From the NCBI GenBank assembly GCA_019423565.1, contig JAHZBE010000006.1, positions 1-64,000 of the forward strand: a stretch of DNA of 64,000 bases, in the 5' to 3' direction. The translations under genes were made by a program, and so were the position numbers. This stretch comes from a bacterium. Its GTDB lineage: Bacteria; Bacillota_I; Bacilli_A; RF39; UBA660. Below the pieces are notes generated by a model. That model had not been told where the DNA came from. It was given only the letters and a program-made list of their open reading frames with translations, and ran no database searches. Positions 1 to 7,825 of this stretch are shown one piece after another. Position 1 is the stretch's first letter, and each line of letters opens with the position of its first letter.

Positions 1-2
1 TA

Positions 3-269
3 ACAATAGTAAATAATGATCCAGAATTTCAAAAGTATATGAGTGAAGAAGAAGATAAAAAGAAAATACAAAATAGTTTACTTTCTGAGGCCAAAGAAGA
101 AGGTATATCTCAAGGTTACACATCAGGTATTAATGATGGTATTTCTAAAGGAGAAAATAAAAAGTCTATAGAAATTGCCAAAAACATGTTAAAGAAGAAT
201 ATGTCTATAGAAGATATATCAGATATTACAGGCTTATCAATTGAAGAAATTAATAAATTAACAAAATAA
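3..269 (+). CDS. C-terminal part of an Rpn-like (PD-(D/E)XK) transposase-nuclease, cut by the window edge
   Basis: The reading frame is open to the left edge, so only the last 88 residues are visible. They are a charged segment with regularly spaced glycines (EGISQGYTSGINDGISKGE) followed by a short helix-turn-helix-like tail (MSIEDISDITGLSIEEINKL). That layout is what I know from the C-terminus of Rpn-family recombination-promoting nucleases and related putative transposases; the catalytic domain would lie outside the window. A hairpin terminator follows directly. The family call rests on the tail alone, so a different protein with a similar tail cannot be excluded. Confidence 0.5.
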   Translation, partial: TIVNNDPEFQKYMSEEEDKKKIQNSLLSEAKEEGISQGYTSGINDGISKGENKKSIEIAKNMLKKNMSIEDISDITGLSIEEINKLTK

Positions 270-280
270 AATGTATTGTA

Positions 281-307
281 AAGAGTGCTGTAAAGCGTTC
301 TTTTATT
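281..307 (+). terminator. Rho-independent terminator after the Rpn-like gene
   Basis: Arms AAGAGTGCT (281-289) and AGCGTTCTT (294-302) pair over 9 bp with two G-U pairs around a GTAA loop, followed by a T-rich tract. Confidence 0.65.
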
Positions 308-329
308 TATTTGTTTATTTATTTATTTA
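302..329 (+). repeat. Tetranucleotide tract, seven TTTA-type units
   Basis: Seven consecutive 4-bp units, six TTTA and one TTTG (third unit), lie between the upstream terminator and the ribosome binding site (356-361) of the next gene. They probably fall in its promoter or 5' leader. The tract partly serves as the T-tail of the terminator. Confidence 0.7.
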
Positions 330-367
330 TCTGTGCTAAACTTAAGATAGTAATAGGAGGAATAAAA

Positions 368-961
368 ATGGAAAAAAATAATAAAGGATTAATTATTCTA
401 GTAGTTATTTTAATTATTATGGTATTATCTCTTGGAGGATATATAATTTATGATAAATTCATAGATAATAATAAAAATAATGTAGTAGATAAAACAGATG
501 ATAAAGTAGATAATAGTGAAGCTGGTAATGAAGATGATAATAAGGTAGTTCAAGATACAAAAGAAGAAAGTATTTTAGGTGATTATGTTGGAACAAAATT
601 AATAAATATTGATGGAACAAATATAACAACAGAAGTTAGTATGAGATTAATTGATGAAAATAATGCTATGCTAAAAGTATTTATTCCAGAGGTAGATGTA
701 AGTACATATCTTGGAACATATACTAAAACGGAAGATGGAACACTTAACTTCTCATTTAACAAAATAATTTGGAATTCAGGCGAAGTAACTGCTTTAACTC
801 CAGTAAAAAATATTTCTTTAAAGGAAAATAATAAAGAATATACTTATGAACTAAAAAATAGTTTAACAAGTAGTTCAGATATAGTATTGTTATCAAAAAC
901 AACATCTTCAGAAGTAAAAAAAGATTTAGATAATGCATATCAAACTTTAAATAATAATTAG
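368..961 (+). CDS. Membrane-anchored extracytoplasmic protein of unknown function
   Basis: 197 residues. A strongly hydrophobic segment at about residues 8-28 (GLIILVVILIIMVLSLGGYI) follows a short positively charged start, so the protein is predicted to be anchored with its C-terminus outside. An Asn/Asp/Lys-rich linker (about 33-75) precedes a globular part rich in beta-forming residues. No lipobox is seen. The ATG at 368 is chosen because AGGAGG at 356-361 is well placed; longer versions would translate the upstream tetranucleotide tract. It is monocistronic, with terminators on both sides. I do not recognise the domain. Confidence 0.7.
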   Translation: MEKNNKGLIILVVILIIMVLSLGGYIIYDKFIDNNKNNVVDKTDDKVDNSEAGNEDDNKVVQDTKEESILGDYVGTKLINIDGTNITTEVSMRLIDENNAMLKVFIPEVDVSTYLGTYTKTEDGTLNFSFNKIIWNSGEVTALTPVKNISLKENNKEYTYELKNSLTSSSDIVLLSKTTSSEVKKDLDNAYQTLNNN

Positions 962-968
962 AATATAT

Positions 969-990
969 GAAGCATAAATGCTTCTTTTTT
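969..990 (+). terminator. Rho-independent terminator
   Basis: GAAGCA (969-974) and TGCTTC (979-984) form a 6-bp stem with loop TAAA, followed by TTTTTTC. It ends the transcript of the anchored protein upstream of holA. Confidence 0.75.
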
Positions 991-1030
991 CTTTCTTTAT
1001 ATGTTAAAATTAATAATGTAGGTGAAGAAA

Positions 1031-1984
1031 ATGGATAATATATATTTAATATATGGTGATGAAGAATTTTTAATAGATAAAGAAATAAAAAATATTATTA
1101 ATAAATTTAATTCAAGCATGGAAAATGTTGCTAGATATAATTTAGATGAAAGCAATGTAAGAGAAGCAATAGAAGATGTATGTACAATAAGTATGTTTGA
1201 AACAAATAAAATAGTTATTTGTGAAAAATGTAATTTTTTAACAGGTGAAAATAAAAAAGAAATAAATCATGATATTGATTCACTTATTAAATATATAAAT
1301 AATCCATTTAGTGATTCAGTACTTATATTTGTTGTTAGAAATCCAAAATTAGATGAAAGAAAAAAGGTAGTAAAAGAATTAAAAAAATGTTCTAAAGTAA
1401 TAGAATGTAAGACTATAGAAAATTATAATTTAAACAACTATATTTCAAATTATTTTAAAACTAATAATTATGAGATATCACAAAGTGATGTAAAACTTAT
1501 TATAGATAAAGTAAAATATGATCTTGCTAATATCATTAGTGAATGTGATAAACTTATGATGTATAAAGATGAAAACAAAAAAATAACAACAAAAGATATA
1601 GAGGATGTTGTTATTGATAATATAGAAGATAATATATTTTCCCTTACTAATGCTATTATGGATAAAGATATAAAAAGAGTTATTAATATTTATAATGATT
1701 TATTACTTATGGGTGAAGAACCTATTAAATTAATTGTTATGATAGCAAATCAGTTTAGACTTATACTTCAAGTAAAATTAATGGTTAAAAATGGCTATAA
1801 AGAAAGAGATATGGCTAGTGAAATAGGAGAACATCCATATAGAGTAAAACTTGCATCAAATGCTAGATTTACAATTAAAGAACTAATTACTTATATAAAG
1901 AAGTTACAAAAATTAGATTATGATATAAAATCTGGAAATATAGATAAAAACTTTGGACTTGAATTTTTCTTACTAAATATATAA
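1031..1984 (+). CDS. holA: DNA polymerase III subunit delta
   Basis: 317 residues. The delta subunit is the part of the clamp-loader complex that opens the sliding beta clamp. The N-terminus (MDNIYLIYGDEEFLIDKEI) has the family's typical 'Y-GDE-FL' signature, followed by an AAA+-like fold with no Walker A motif, as expected for delta, and an all-helical C-terminal collar domain (about 210-317). The ATG at 1031 is preferred to the upstream GTG at 1022 because AGGTGA at 1020-1025 is then a correctly spaced ribosome binding site. It converges on tmcAL with only a shared hairpin between them. Confidence 0.93.
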   Translation: MDNIYLIYGDEEFLIDKEIKNIINKFNSSMENVARYNLDESNVREAIEDVCTISMFETNKIVICEKCNFLTGENKKEINHDIDSLIKYINNPFSDSVLIFVVRNPKLDERKKVVKELKKCSKVIECKTIENYNLNNYISNYFKTNNYEISQSDVKLIIDKVKYDLANIISECDKLMMYKDENKKITTKDIEDVVIDNIEDNIFSLTNAIMDKDIKRVINIYNDLLLMGEEPIKLIVMIANQFRLILQVKLMVKNGYKERDMASEIGEHPYRVKLASNARFTIKELITYIKKLQKLDYDIKSGNIDKNFGLEFFLLNI

Positions 1985-1985
1985 A

Positions 1986-2023
1986 AAGAGATTAATCACA
2001 TATAATAATGTTTTTAATCTCTT
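1986..2023. terminator. Hairpin between convergent holA and tmcAL
   Basis: AAGAGATTAA (1986-1995) pairs perfectly with TTAATCTCTT (2014-2023) across an 18-nt loop. It overlaps the last codons of tmcAL. On the minus strand the stem is followed by TTTTTAT, so it most clearly terminates tmcAL; the plus-strand T-tract is poorer. Confidence 0.6.
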
Positions 2024-3104
2024 CTTTTATTAATGATTCATCATATATAGATGTAACTTTAAGCTCATATTCTAAATTTTTATTAAAGTTTGTATATATA
2101 GGAATAGTACATTCTTTTTTAATTTTATTAAGATAATTCTTACCATTTTTATTAAATCCAAGTACTCTTATATAATTAATTTCTTTATTTTTTTCTTTAT
2201 CTTCCTTAGTAAATCCAACTAATATATTTAAAAGTATTCTCTTAATCTTACTATATGTGTATCTTTTAGACTTTATATTCATTATAAGTTCATCATAAGA
2301 ATTGGATTCATATATTACTTTTTTAATTCTATTTTCTATTCCTTCATTAACGTCATTATATTTATTTAAGTCATTAATTTCACTCATAATTTTATATTTA
2401 AGTAGTGGATAATAATCTTCAATAAAGTATTTTTTTTCTTTTAAGCATTTATATGTATCTTTTGGTACATATTTTTTAATACTTCTTTTATTTATATTTT
2501 CTCTAATACTTGTTGCACTTGTTATATACTTTGTTAGAGTTTTATCATTATAATTATTAGTTCTTTTAATAGTTATAGGTGTAATTTTGCTATTTAATTT
2601 TTTTAATGCCTTAACATAGGATATTCCAAGTAAATCATTAGAACTATCACTTAAATTAATATTAAAATCTTTTAATGCTTTAGATAAAGCAGTAGGATAG
2701 TTAATACCATTATCAAGTAATTCTTTTACTTTTTCTTGATATTTTTTATCATCTTCAATATTTACTATATCTTTTATATAATCTATATTATCTGATTCAC
2801 TACCAAATACAAGATAGTCTACTTTTAAATGATTAAGTATAGCACACGCTCCAAAAGCAAATGTATCCGCAGATTGATTAGTAAAAATAAAAGGAAGTTC
2901 TATAACTAAATCGATATTATGATTAAGTGCTATTTTAGTTTTATTCCATTTATTTATAATTGATGCATCACCTCTTTGAGTAAAATTACCGCTCATAACA
3001 AGAATGATAACTGAATCAGGGAACATTTCTTTTATTTTATTTATATGATACATATGACCATTATGAAATGGATTATATTCACAGATAATTCCTATACTTT
3101 TCAT
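1992..3104 (-). CDS. tmcAL: tRNA(Met) cytidine acetate ligase (TmcAL, YlbM family)
   Basis: 370 residues. TmcAL makes N4-acetylcytidine at the wobble position of elongator tRNA-Met using acetate and ATP. The N-terminus has the nucleotidyltransferase signature of the family: GIICEYNPFHNGH (HxGH-type motif) and VMSGNFTQRGDASII. A later TSATSIREN segment fits the family's second conserved block. It is somewhat shorter than B. subtilis YlbM as I remember it (about 415). In B. subtilis the gene neighbours yceD(ylbN)-rpmF; here those two lie 4.8 kb away, beyond an accessory block. Confidence 0.9.
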   Translation of the reverse strand: MKSIGIICEYNPFHNGHMYHINKIKEMFPDSVIILVMSGNFTQRGDASIINKWNKTKIALNHNIDLVIELPFIFTNQSADTFAFGACAILNHLKVDYLVFGSESDNIDYIKDIVNIEDDKKYQEKVKELLDNGINYPTALSKALKDFNINLSDSSNDLLGISYVKALKKLNSKITPITIKRTNNYNDKTLTKYITSATSIRENINKRSIKKYVPKDTYKCLKEKKYFIEDYYPLLKYKIMSEINDLNKYNDVNEGIENRIKKVIYESNSYDELIMNIKSKRYTYSKIKRILLNILVGFTKEDKEKNKEINYIRVLGFNKNGKNYLNKIKKECTIPIYTNFNKNLEYELKVTSIYDESLIKEEIKNIIICD

Positions 3105-3177
3105 ATACTTTCTCCTTTTTTCTTATTTTATCATTTATATTAGTTATAAGCAAGGTAGGTTATAACTAATTCTTATA

Positions 3178-3205
3178 TTGACATCAAAATTATTAATGAT
3201 ATAAT
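3178..3205 (+). promoter_or_regulatory. Sigma-A-type promoter, copy 1 of a duplicated promoter/leader
   Basis: TTGACA (3178-3183) and TATAAT (3200-3205), both perfect, 16-bp spacer. The sequence from the -35 through the start codon (to about 3241) is nearly the same as 3940-4003, upstream of the next gene. Confidence 0.85.
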
Positions 3206-3230
3206 ATATACTTAGTTAAGGAGTGATCTT

Positions 3231-3872
3231 ATGGTTAATTTTTATATTAAAGGAATGTCAACTACTAATGAAGAACAAGAAAGGATTATTAATAGTTTTA
3301 AAGAACAAGGAATAGATGTTATTCCTGTTATTGATGATTATGCAAATTATTCTATTAAGACAATAGAAAAATCAATTGAAAAATTTATAGAAAATAATAA
3401 TCCAAACAATGAAAAAGTAAATTTAATTTGTCATTCAATGGGATGTAATTTTGGATATTTAATTGAAAGAAGGGGAAATATTAATATTAATAAATTGGTA
3501 CTTGTTTCTCCAGAATTTATTAGTACAACAAAAAAAGAAAAAGAAGAGATTAAGAAAAGATATAATGGTATTGATTATAATACTAAATCTAATAATGCAA
3601 AATTAAATTTGCATAATATAATTTTATATTATAAATCACTTAGAAAAGTAATGGAGCCTTCTATTGATCCTGTATTCTGTAATTTTGACACTTTAATCGT
3701 ATATTCAAAAGGTGATATATTTGTAAGTCAAAATTGGATAAATTCTGGTTATGCTTTTTTGACAGACAAAGTTGAAGTTAATTCAAATTCTCATAATCCT
3801 TTATTAACAAATAAAGAGGTTTATGAAGAAATAACTGAATATATTAAAAAACCACTTACACTAGTAAAATAA
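3231..3872 (+). CDS. Alpha/beta hydrolase-like protein
   Basis: 213 residues, no signal peptide. A nucleophile elbow with the order C-H-S-M-G lies near residue 67 (NLICHSMGCNFGYLI), a candidate acidic residue is in VYSKGDIFVS (about 160-168), and a candidate catalytic His is in NSNSHNPLL (about 182-190). These occur in the order expected of a serine alpha/beta hydrolase, and the size suits a small lipase/esterase-like enzyme; the substrate is unknown. It is read from its own strong promoter and followed by a terminator. The first codons (M-V-N) and the whole promoter are shared with the following gene. It lies in the accessory block between tmcAL and yceD. Confidence 0.65.
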   Translation: MVNFYIKGMSTTNEEQERIINSFKEQGIDVIPVIDDYANYSIKTIEKSIEKFIENNNPNNEKVNLICHSMGCNFGYLIERRGNININKLVLVSPEFISTTKKEKEEIKKRYNGIDYNTKSNNAKLNLHNIILYYKSLRKVMEPSIDPVFCNFDTLIVYSKGDIFVSQNWINSGYAFLTDKVEVNSNSHNPLLTNKEVYEEITEYIKKPLTLVK

Positions 3873-3895
3873 TTAATTTTATAATATTAAAAAAG

Positions 3896-3925
3896 AATTA
3901 ACCTATGGTAAAGGTTAATTTTTGT
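3896..3925 (+). terminator. Rho-independent terminator after the hydrolase gene
   Basis: AATTAACCT (3896-3904) pairs with AGGTTAATT (3912-3920), 9 bp, followed by TTTGTTTTT. Confidence 0.75.
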
Positions 3926-3939
3926 TTTTATGTTTAAAA

Positions 3940-3967
3940 TTGACATCAAAATTATTAATGATATAAT
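3940..3967 (+). promoter_or_regulatory. Sigma-A-type promoter, copy 2 of a duplicated promoter/leader
   Basis: TTGACA (3940-3945) and TATAAT (3962-3967), 16-bp spacer. The -35, spacer and -10 match the promoter at 3178-3205 base for base; the leader and start codon differ at only a few positions. It drives the helicase-associated-repeat protein and probably the two genes after it. Confidence 0.85.
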
Positions 3968-3991
3968 ACATACCTAGTTAGGAGTGGTTAT

Positions 3992-4723
3992 ATGGTTAAT
4001 TTAATGTCAAATACTGGAGAAAAACAAATAGAACAGCTAAAACAAGCAAAAAAAAGACTTCAAACAAAACATGAAGAAAAATGGAACAGAAATTACAAAT
4101 TAGCAAAAGCCTATTATGAACATCATGGAGATTTAGAAATACCACAATCCTTTAAAACAAAAAATGGATATGAGCGTGATGAAAATGGAATAGCGTTAGG
4201 AGTCTGGATAGCAACTCAAAGAAATACATATAAAGGTCAAGGTCACGGAAAAATAACAGAAGAACAAATAGAACTATTAAAACAAATAGGAATGAGATTT
4301 GAAACAAAAAATATTGAAGAAGAATGGAATAAAAAATATGAACTTGCAAAAGCATATTATAAACATCATGGAAATTTAGAAATATCACAATCCTTTAAAA
4401 CAATAAACGGATATGAGTATGATGAAAATGGAATAACATTAGGAAGTTGGATATCTCATCAAAGAAATGCATATAAGGGACAAGGTAGAAACAGAATTAC
4501 AGAAGAACAAATAAAATTATTAAATCAAATAGGAATGAAATGGTTTTCTAAAAATATAAATATAAAACTTCAAAAAGAAGAAATAAACGAAAAAAATATA
4601 AATAGAAAAAAGATAGAATTATATAATAGGTTTATAGAATATCTAAGTAAATACAAAAATGATGAACTACCTTCAAAAGAAGAAATAAACTCGAAGTTTA
4701 TAAAAAAACTAGATAGATTATAA
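3992..4723 (+). CDS. Protein of two helicase-associated (HA) repeats, related to the helicase downstream
   Basis: 243 residues. A 30-residue Lys/Gln-rich start is followed by two 81-residue HA-type repeats (about 31-111 and 112-192), each with the pattern W-N-x-x-Y-x-L-A-K-A-Y-Y-x-H-H-G and ending in IGMRFE or IGMKWF, then a charged tail ending KFIKKLDRL. There is no ATPase core. The last 333 bp (4391-4723) match the last 333 bp of the helicase gene (7469-7801) with about ten differences by my reading. The first codons and promoter resemble those of the hydrolase gene. HA domains are small DNA- or RNA-binding modules usually at the end of helicases; this could bind the same target without remodelling it. 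It appears to be a chimera made by local duplication. Confidence 0.75.
   Translation: MVNLMSNTGEKQIEQLKQAKKRLQTKHEEKWNRNYKLAKAYYEHHGDLEIPQSFKTKNGYERDENGIALGVWIATQRNTYKGQGHGKITEEQIELLKQIGMRFETKNIEEEWNKKYELAKAYYKHHGNLEISQSFKTINGYEYDENGITLGSWISHQRNAYKGQGRNRITEEQIKLLNQIGMKWFSKNINIKLQKEEINEKNINRKKIELYNRFIEYLSKYKNDELPSKEEINSKFIKKLDRL
4082..4567 (+). repeat. Two tandem 243-bp HA-repeat units
   Basis: The Trp codon opening each unit is at 4082 and 4325, exactly 243 bp (81 codons) apart, the same period as in the helicase gene. Confidence 0.85.
4391..4723 (+). repeat. Direct repeat, copy A of the shared 3' end
   Basis: Collinear with 7469-7801 at a constant offset of 3078 bp up to and including the stop codon; about ten mismatches in 333 bp. 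Confidence 0.85.
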
Positions 4724-4746
4724 GAAAATAATAGCAGGTGAAATTA

Positions 4747-4983
4747 ATGAAAAAAATTTATGGCAAAATTGAAAAAGTATATGTACCAACAGAAAATAAT
4801 CAAGATGCAATGTTTTCTAATAAAATAGGTTTTATAATAAAAATAAATGAGAAGCTATATAGATTTGAAACAGAACAAAATGAAGAAAATTCTCAAATTA
4901 TGAGAGAAGATGAAGTTGTTGCCATTACTCAAACGATTGATAATCATGATTTTTTTGATGTAAGAAAGTTGGAGGATGAATAA
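4747..4983 (+). CDS. Small acidic protein of unknown function, coupled to the helicase
   Basis: 78 residues, acidic C-terminus (VRKLEDE), no membrane segment. The ATG at 4747 is preferred because AGGTGA (4736-4741) lies 5 nt before it. The stop is immediately before the helicase start and the helicase ribosome binding site (GGAGG, 4971-4975) lies inside its last codons, so the two are translationally coupled and probably work together. The alternation of short hydrophobic and charged stretches (YGKIEKVYV, IGFIIKINEKLYRFE) suggests a small beta-barrel or similar fold, but this is only a guess. I do not recognise the family. Confidence 0.65.
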   Translation: MKKIYGKIEKVYVPTENNQDAMFSNKIGFIIKINEKLYRFETEQNEENSQIMREDEVVAITQTIDNHDFFDVRKLEDE

Positions 4984-4984
4984 A

Positions 4985-7801
4985 ATGAGTAATTATGAAA
5001 GACTAGGATTATATGACCATAATATAAGAAGTTATGAAAAAATAAAACAACAATTAAAAAAAGATAATATAGCGGCAATAGTTCATGCGACAGGTACAGG
5101 AAAAAGTTTTAATGCATTACAATTAGCGTTAGATAACAAAGATAAAAAGATAATATATGTAGTACCATATGGATCGATAATAGAACATGAAAAAGAATTA
5201 ATAGAACAAAATGAAAATGTATCTTTAGAAAAAGATTTTCCTAATTTAGAATTTAGAACATATCAAAGTTTTATAAATATGAGTAAAGAAGAAATATCAA
5301 AGTTAGAAGTTGATTTGTTAATTCTTGATGAATTTCATCATATAGGAGCGCCTATTTGGGGTCAAAGAATAAATAGTCTTGTTGAAACACATGAGGATTT
5401 ACAAATATTTGGAATGACGGCATATACAGTTAGAGATAGAGGAACAGTGTATGAAAGAGATATGGTTAATCCTGAAACTGATGAGTTATTTTCTAATAAA
5501 GTAGTAAGTAACTATGATTTGCGTGATGCCATGATAGAAGAAGTACTTCCAAAACCAAATTACAAAAGTGGATATGTATTTTTAGAAGAAACTTGTGAAT
5601 ATTTAGAAAATAAAATTAATTCATTAAATCCTAATTCTGAAGATTATAAAGAATTAGAACCATTATTAAGAGATTTAAAGAAGAGAGTTCATGAAGCCCC
5701 AGGAGTAAGTGATATCTTTAAAACTAATATTAAATCAAATGGAAAATACATATATTTTTGTCCACTTAATTCAGAAAGTGGAGTAAATGATATGGATAGT
5801 ATAATGTCTGAAGCAAGAAATTGGATTCATGAAATGGGACTAACAGAAGAAGATTATGAGTTTTATATGACGACAAGTGATATGGGCATTAATGGCAAAA
5901 GAAATAGAGAAGTATTTTATAATGATAAAGACTTAAACCAAAATGATACAAGTAATAAACTTAGAATAATGTTTGCCATAAATCAATATAATGAAGGAGT
6001 ACATGTTCCAGGACTTGACGGAGTAATAATGGCAAGAAGTACAAAATCTGATATTGTTTTTTTTGAGCAACTAGGAAGGGCACTTTCAGCTGGCCATGAT
6101 ACTAAAAAAGAATATGAAGAATATAATTTAAAATCAAGTGAAGAACTAATTGAAGCATGTAAAAGAAGAAAATTGACTTATAACGATTCAATGTCAAAAG
6201 AAGAATTGATTGAAATTTTACTTGCACCAATAATAATTGATTTATCAAATAATATTGGATTTATTAAAGAATTAGAAACAAATTTAAAAGATAGAATAAA
6301 AGAGTACATAAGTTCAGAAAATAATGGAAAAATAAATGTTCATTTAAAAAATGCATCGTTTGATATAGATATGATAAATGAAGATTTATTTAAGATTCTT
6401 GAATATGTACGTGATAGATTAACAATGACATGGATGGATAAATATGCACTCGCGAAAGCCTATTATGAACATCACGGAGATTTAGAAGTACCAGATAATT
6501 TTAAAACAATAAATGGGTATGAATATGATGAAAATGGAATAGCGTTAGGAAAATGGATAACAAATCAAAGAAATGCATATAAAGGAATTGGTAATAGAAA
6601 GATAACAGAAGACCAAATAGAACTGTTAAAACAAATAGAAATGAGATTTGAAACAAATAAATGGAAAGTGGATTGGAATAAAAAATATGCACTCGCAAAA
6701 GCTTATTATGAACATCATGGAGATTTAGAAATGTCAAAATCCTTTAAAACAATAAATGGGTATGAATATGATGAAAATGGAATAGTGTTAGGAACGTGGA
6801 TAGCAAATCAAAGGCAAGCATATAAAGAAATTGGTAATAGAAAGATAACAGAAGACCAAATAGAACTGTTGAAACAAATAAGAATGAGATTTGAAACAAA
6901 TAAATTAGAAGAAGAATGGAATAAAAAATATAAACTTGCAAAGGCCTATTATGAACATTATGGAAATTTAGAAGTACCTACTGATTTTAAAACAAAAAAT
7001 GGATATGAGCGTGATGAAAATGGAATGACGTTAGGAACGTGGATAGCAACTCAAAGGCAAGCATATAAAGAAATTGGTAATAGAAAGATAACAGAAGACC
7101 AAATAGAACTGTTAAAACAAATAGGAATGAGATTTGAAACAAAAAATATTAAAGAAGAATGGAATAAAAAATATGTACTCGCGAAAGCTTATTATGAACA
7201 TCATGGAGATTTAGAAATGTCAAAATCCTTTAAAACAATAAATGGGTATGAATATGATGAAAATGGAATAGTGTTAGGAACGTGGATAGCAAATCAAAGG
7301 CAAGCATATAAAGAAATTGGTAATAGAAAGATAACAGAAGACCAAATAGAACTGTTAAAACAAATAGGAATGAGATTTGAAACAAAAAATATTAAAGAAG
7401 AATGGAATAAAAAATATGTACTCGCGAAAGCTTATTATGAACATCATGGAGATTTAGAAATGTCAAAATCCTTTAAAACAATAAACGGATATGAGTATGA
7501 TGAGAATGGAATAACATTAGGAAGTTGGATATCTTATCAAAGAAATGCATATAAGGGACAAGGTAGAAACAGAATTACAGAAAAACAAATAGAACTATTA
7601 AATCAAATAAGAATGAAATGGTTTTCTGAAAATATAGATATAAAACTTCAAAAAGAAGAAATAAATGAAAAAAATATAAATAGAAAAAAGATAGAATTAT
7701 ATAATAGGTTTATAGAATATCTAAGTAAATACAAAAATGATGAACTACCTTCAAAAGAAGAAATAAACGCGAAGTTTATAAAAAAACTAGATAGATTATA
7801 A
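4985..7801 (+). CDS. Superfamily II DEAD/DEAH-type helicase with five C-terminal HA repeats
   Basis: 938 residues. Helicase motifs: Walker A ATGTGKS (35-41), Walker B as DEFHH (115-119), motif III-like GMTAYTVRD (about 145-153), and motif VI-like QLGRALSAG (about 365), in which the usual final Arg of QxxGRxxR is not evident. Five tandem 81-residue HA repeats follow from residue 483 to about 887, then a charged tail. No nuclease, methylase or protease domain is seen. The ATG at 4985 is chosen over 4976 because GGAGG at 4971-4975 is then 9 nt away. HA-bearing helicases are often encoded on accessory DNA; a role in defence, or in plasmid or phage biology, is inference only. The preceding 78-aa gene is coupled to it. 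Confidence 0.85.
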   Translation: MSNYERLGLYDHNIRSYEKIKQQLKKDNIAAIVHATGTGKSFNALQLALDNKDKKIIYVVPYGSIIEHEKELIEQNENVSLEKDFPNLEFRTYQSFINMSKEEISKLEVDLLILDEFHHIGAPIWGQRINSLVETHEDLQIFGMTAYTVRDRGTVYERDMVNPETDELFSNKVVSNYDLRDAMIEEVLPKPNYKSGYVFLEETCEYLENKINSLNPNSEDYKELEPLLRDLKKRVHEAPGVSDIFKTNIKSNGKYIYFCPLNSESGVNDMDSIMSEARNWIHEMGLTEEDYEFYMTTSDMGINGKRNREVFYNDKDLNQNDTSNKLRIMFAINQYNEGVHVPGLDGVIMARSTKSDIVFFEQLGRALSAGHDTKKEYEEYNLKSSEELIEACKRRKLTYNDSMSKEELIEILLAPIIIDLSNNIGFIKELETNLKDRIKEYISSENNGKINVHLKNASFDIDMINEDLFKILEYVRDRLTMTWMDKYALAKAYYEHHGDLEVPDNFKTINGYEYDENGIALGKWITNQRNAYKGIGNRKITEDQIELLKQIEMRFETNKWKVDWNKKYALAKAYYEHHGDLEMSKSFKTINGYEYDENGIVLGTWIANQRQAYKEIGNRKITEDQIELLKQIRMRFETNKLEEEWNKKYKLAKAYYEHYGNLEVPTDFKTKNGYERDENGMTLGTWIATQRQAYKEIGNRKITEDQIELLKQIGMRFETKNIKEEWNKKYVLAKAYYEHHGDLEMSKSFKTINGYEYDENGIVLGTWIANQRQAYKEIGNRKITEDQIELLKQIGMRFETKNIKEEWNKKYVLAKAYYEHHGDLEMSKSFKTINGYEYDENGITLGSWISYQRNAYKGQGRNRITEKQIELLNQIRMKWFSENIDIKLQKEEINEKNINRKKIELYNRFIEYLSKYKNDELPSKEEINAKFIKKLDRL
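6431..7645 (+). repeat. Five tandem 243-bp HA-repeat units inside the helicase gene
   Basis: Units open at 6431, 6674, 6917, 7160 and 7403, each exactly 243 bp apart. Units 4 and 5 share their first 80 or so bases without change, and units 3 and 4 share the stretch from about 7060 into the next unit, indicating recent unequal exchange or slippage. The exact codon period keeps the frame whatever the copy number. Confidence 0.9.
7469..7801 (+). repeat. Direct repeat, copy B of the shared 3' end
   Basis: Helicase 3' end matching 4391-4723 (offset 3078 bp). Both copies end at the stop codon followed by GAAAA. Confidence 0.85.
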
Positions 7802-7825
7802 GAAAACCGTAATAAATATTTAATA

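Noticed and set aside
6501..6941. Minus-strand open frames of 65-78 codons rich in Leu/Phe/His inside the helicase gene
   Set aside because: They are antisense shadows that recur because the repeat recurs, with no binding site; the same is seen at 4152-4388.
6431..7645. Repeat array that could be mistaken for a CRISPR-like array
   Set aside because: The units are 243 bp, in frame and translated as HA domains; there are no short repeats with unique spacers and no cas gene.
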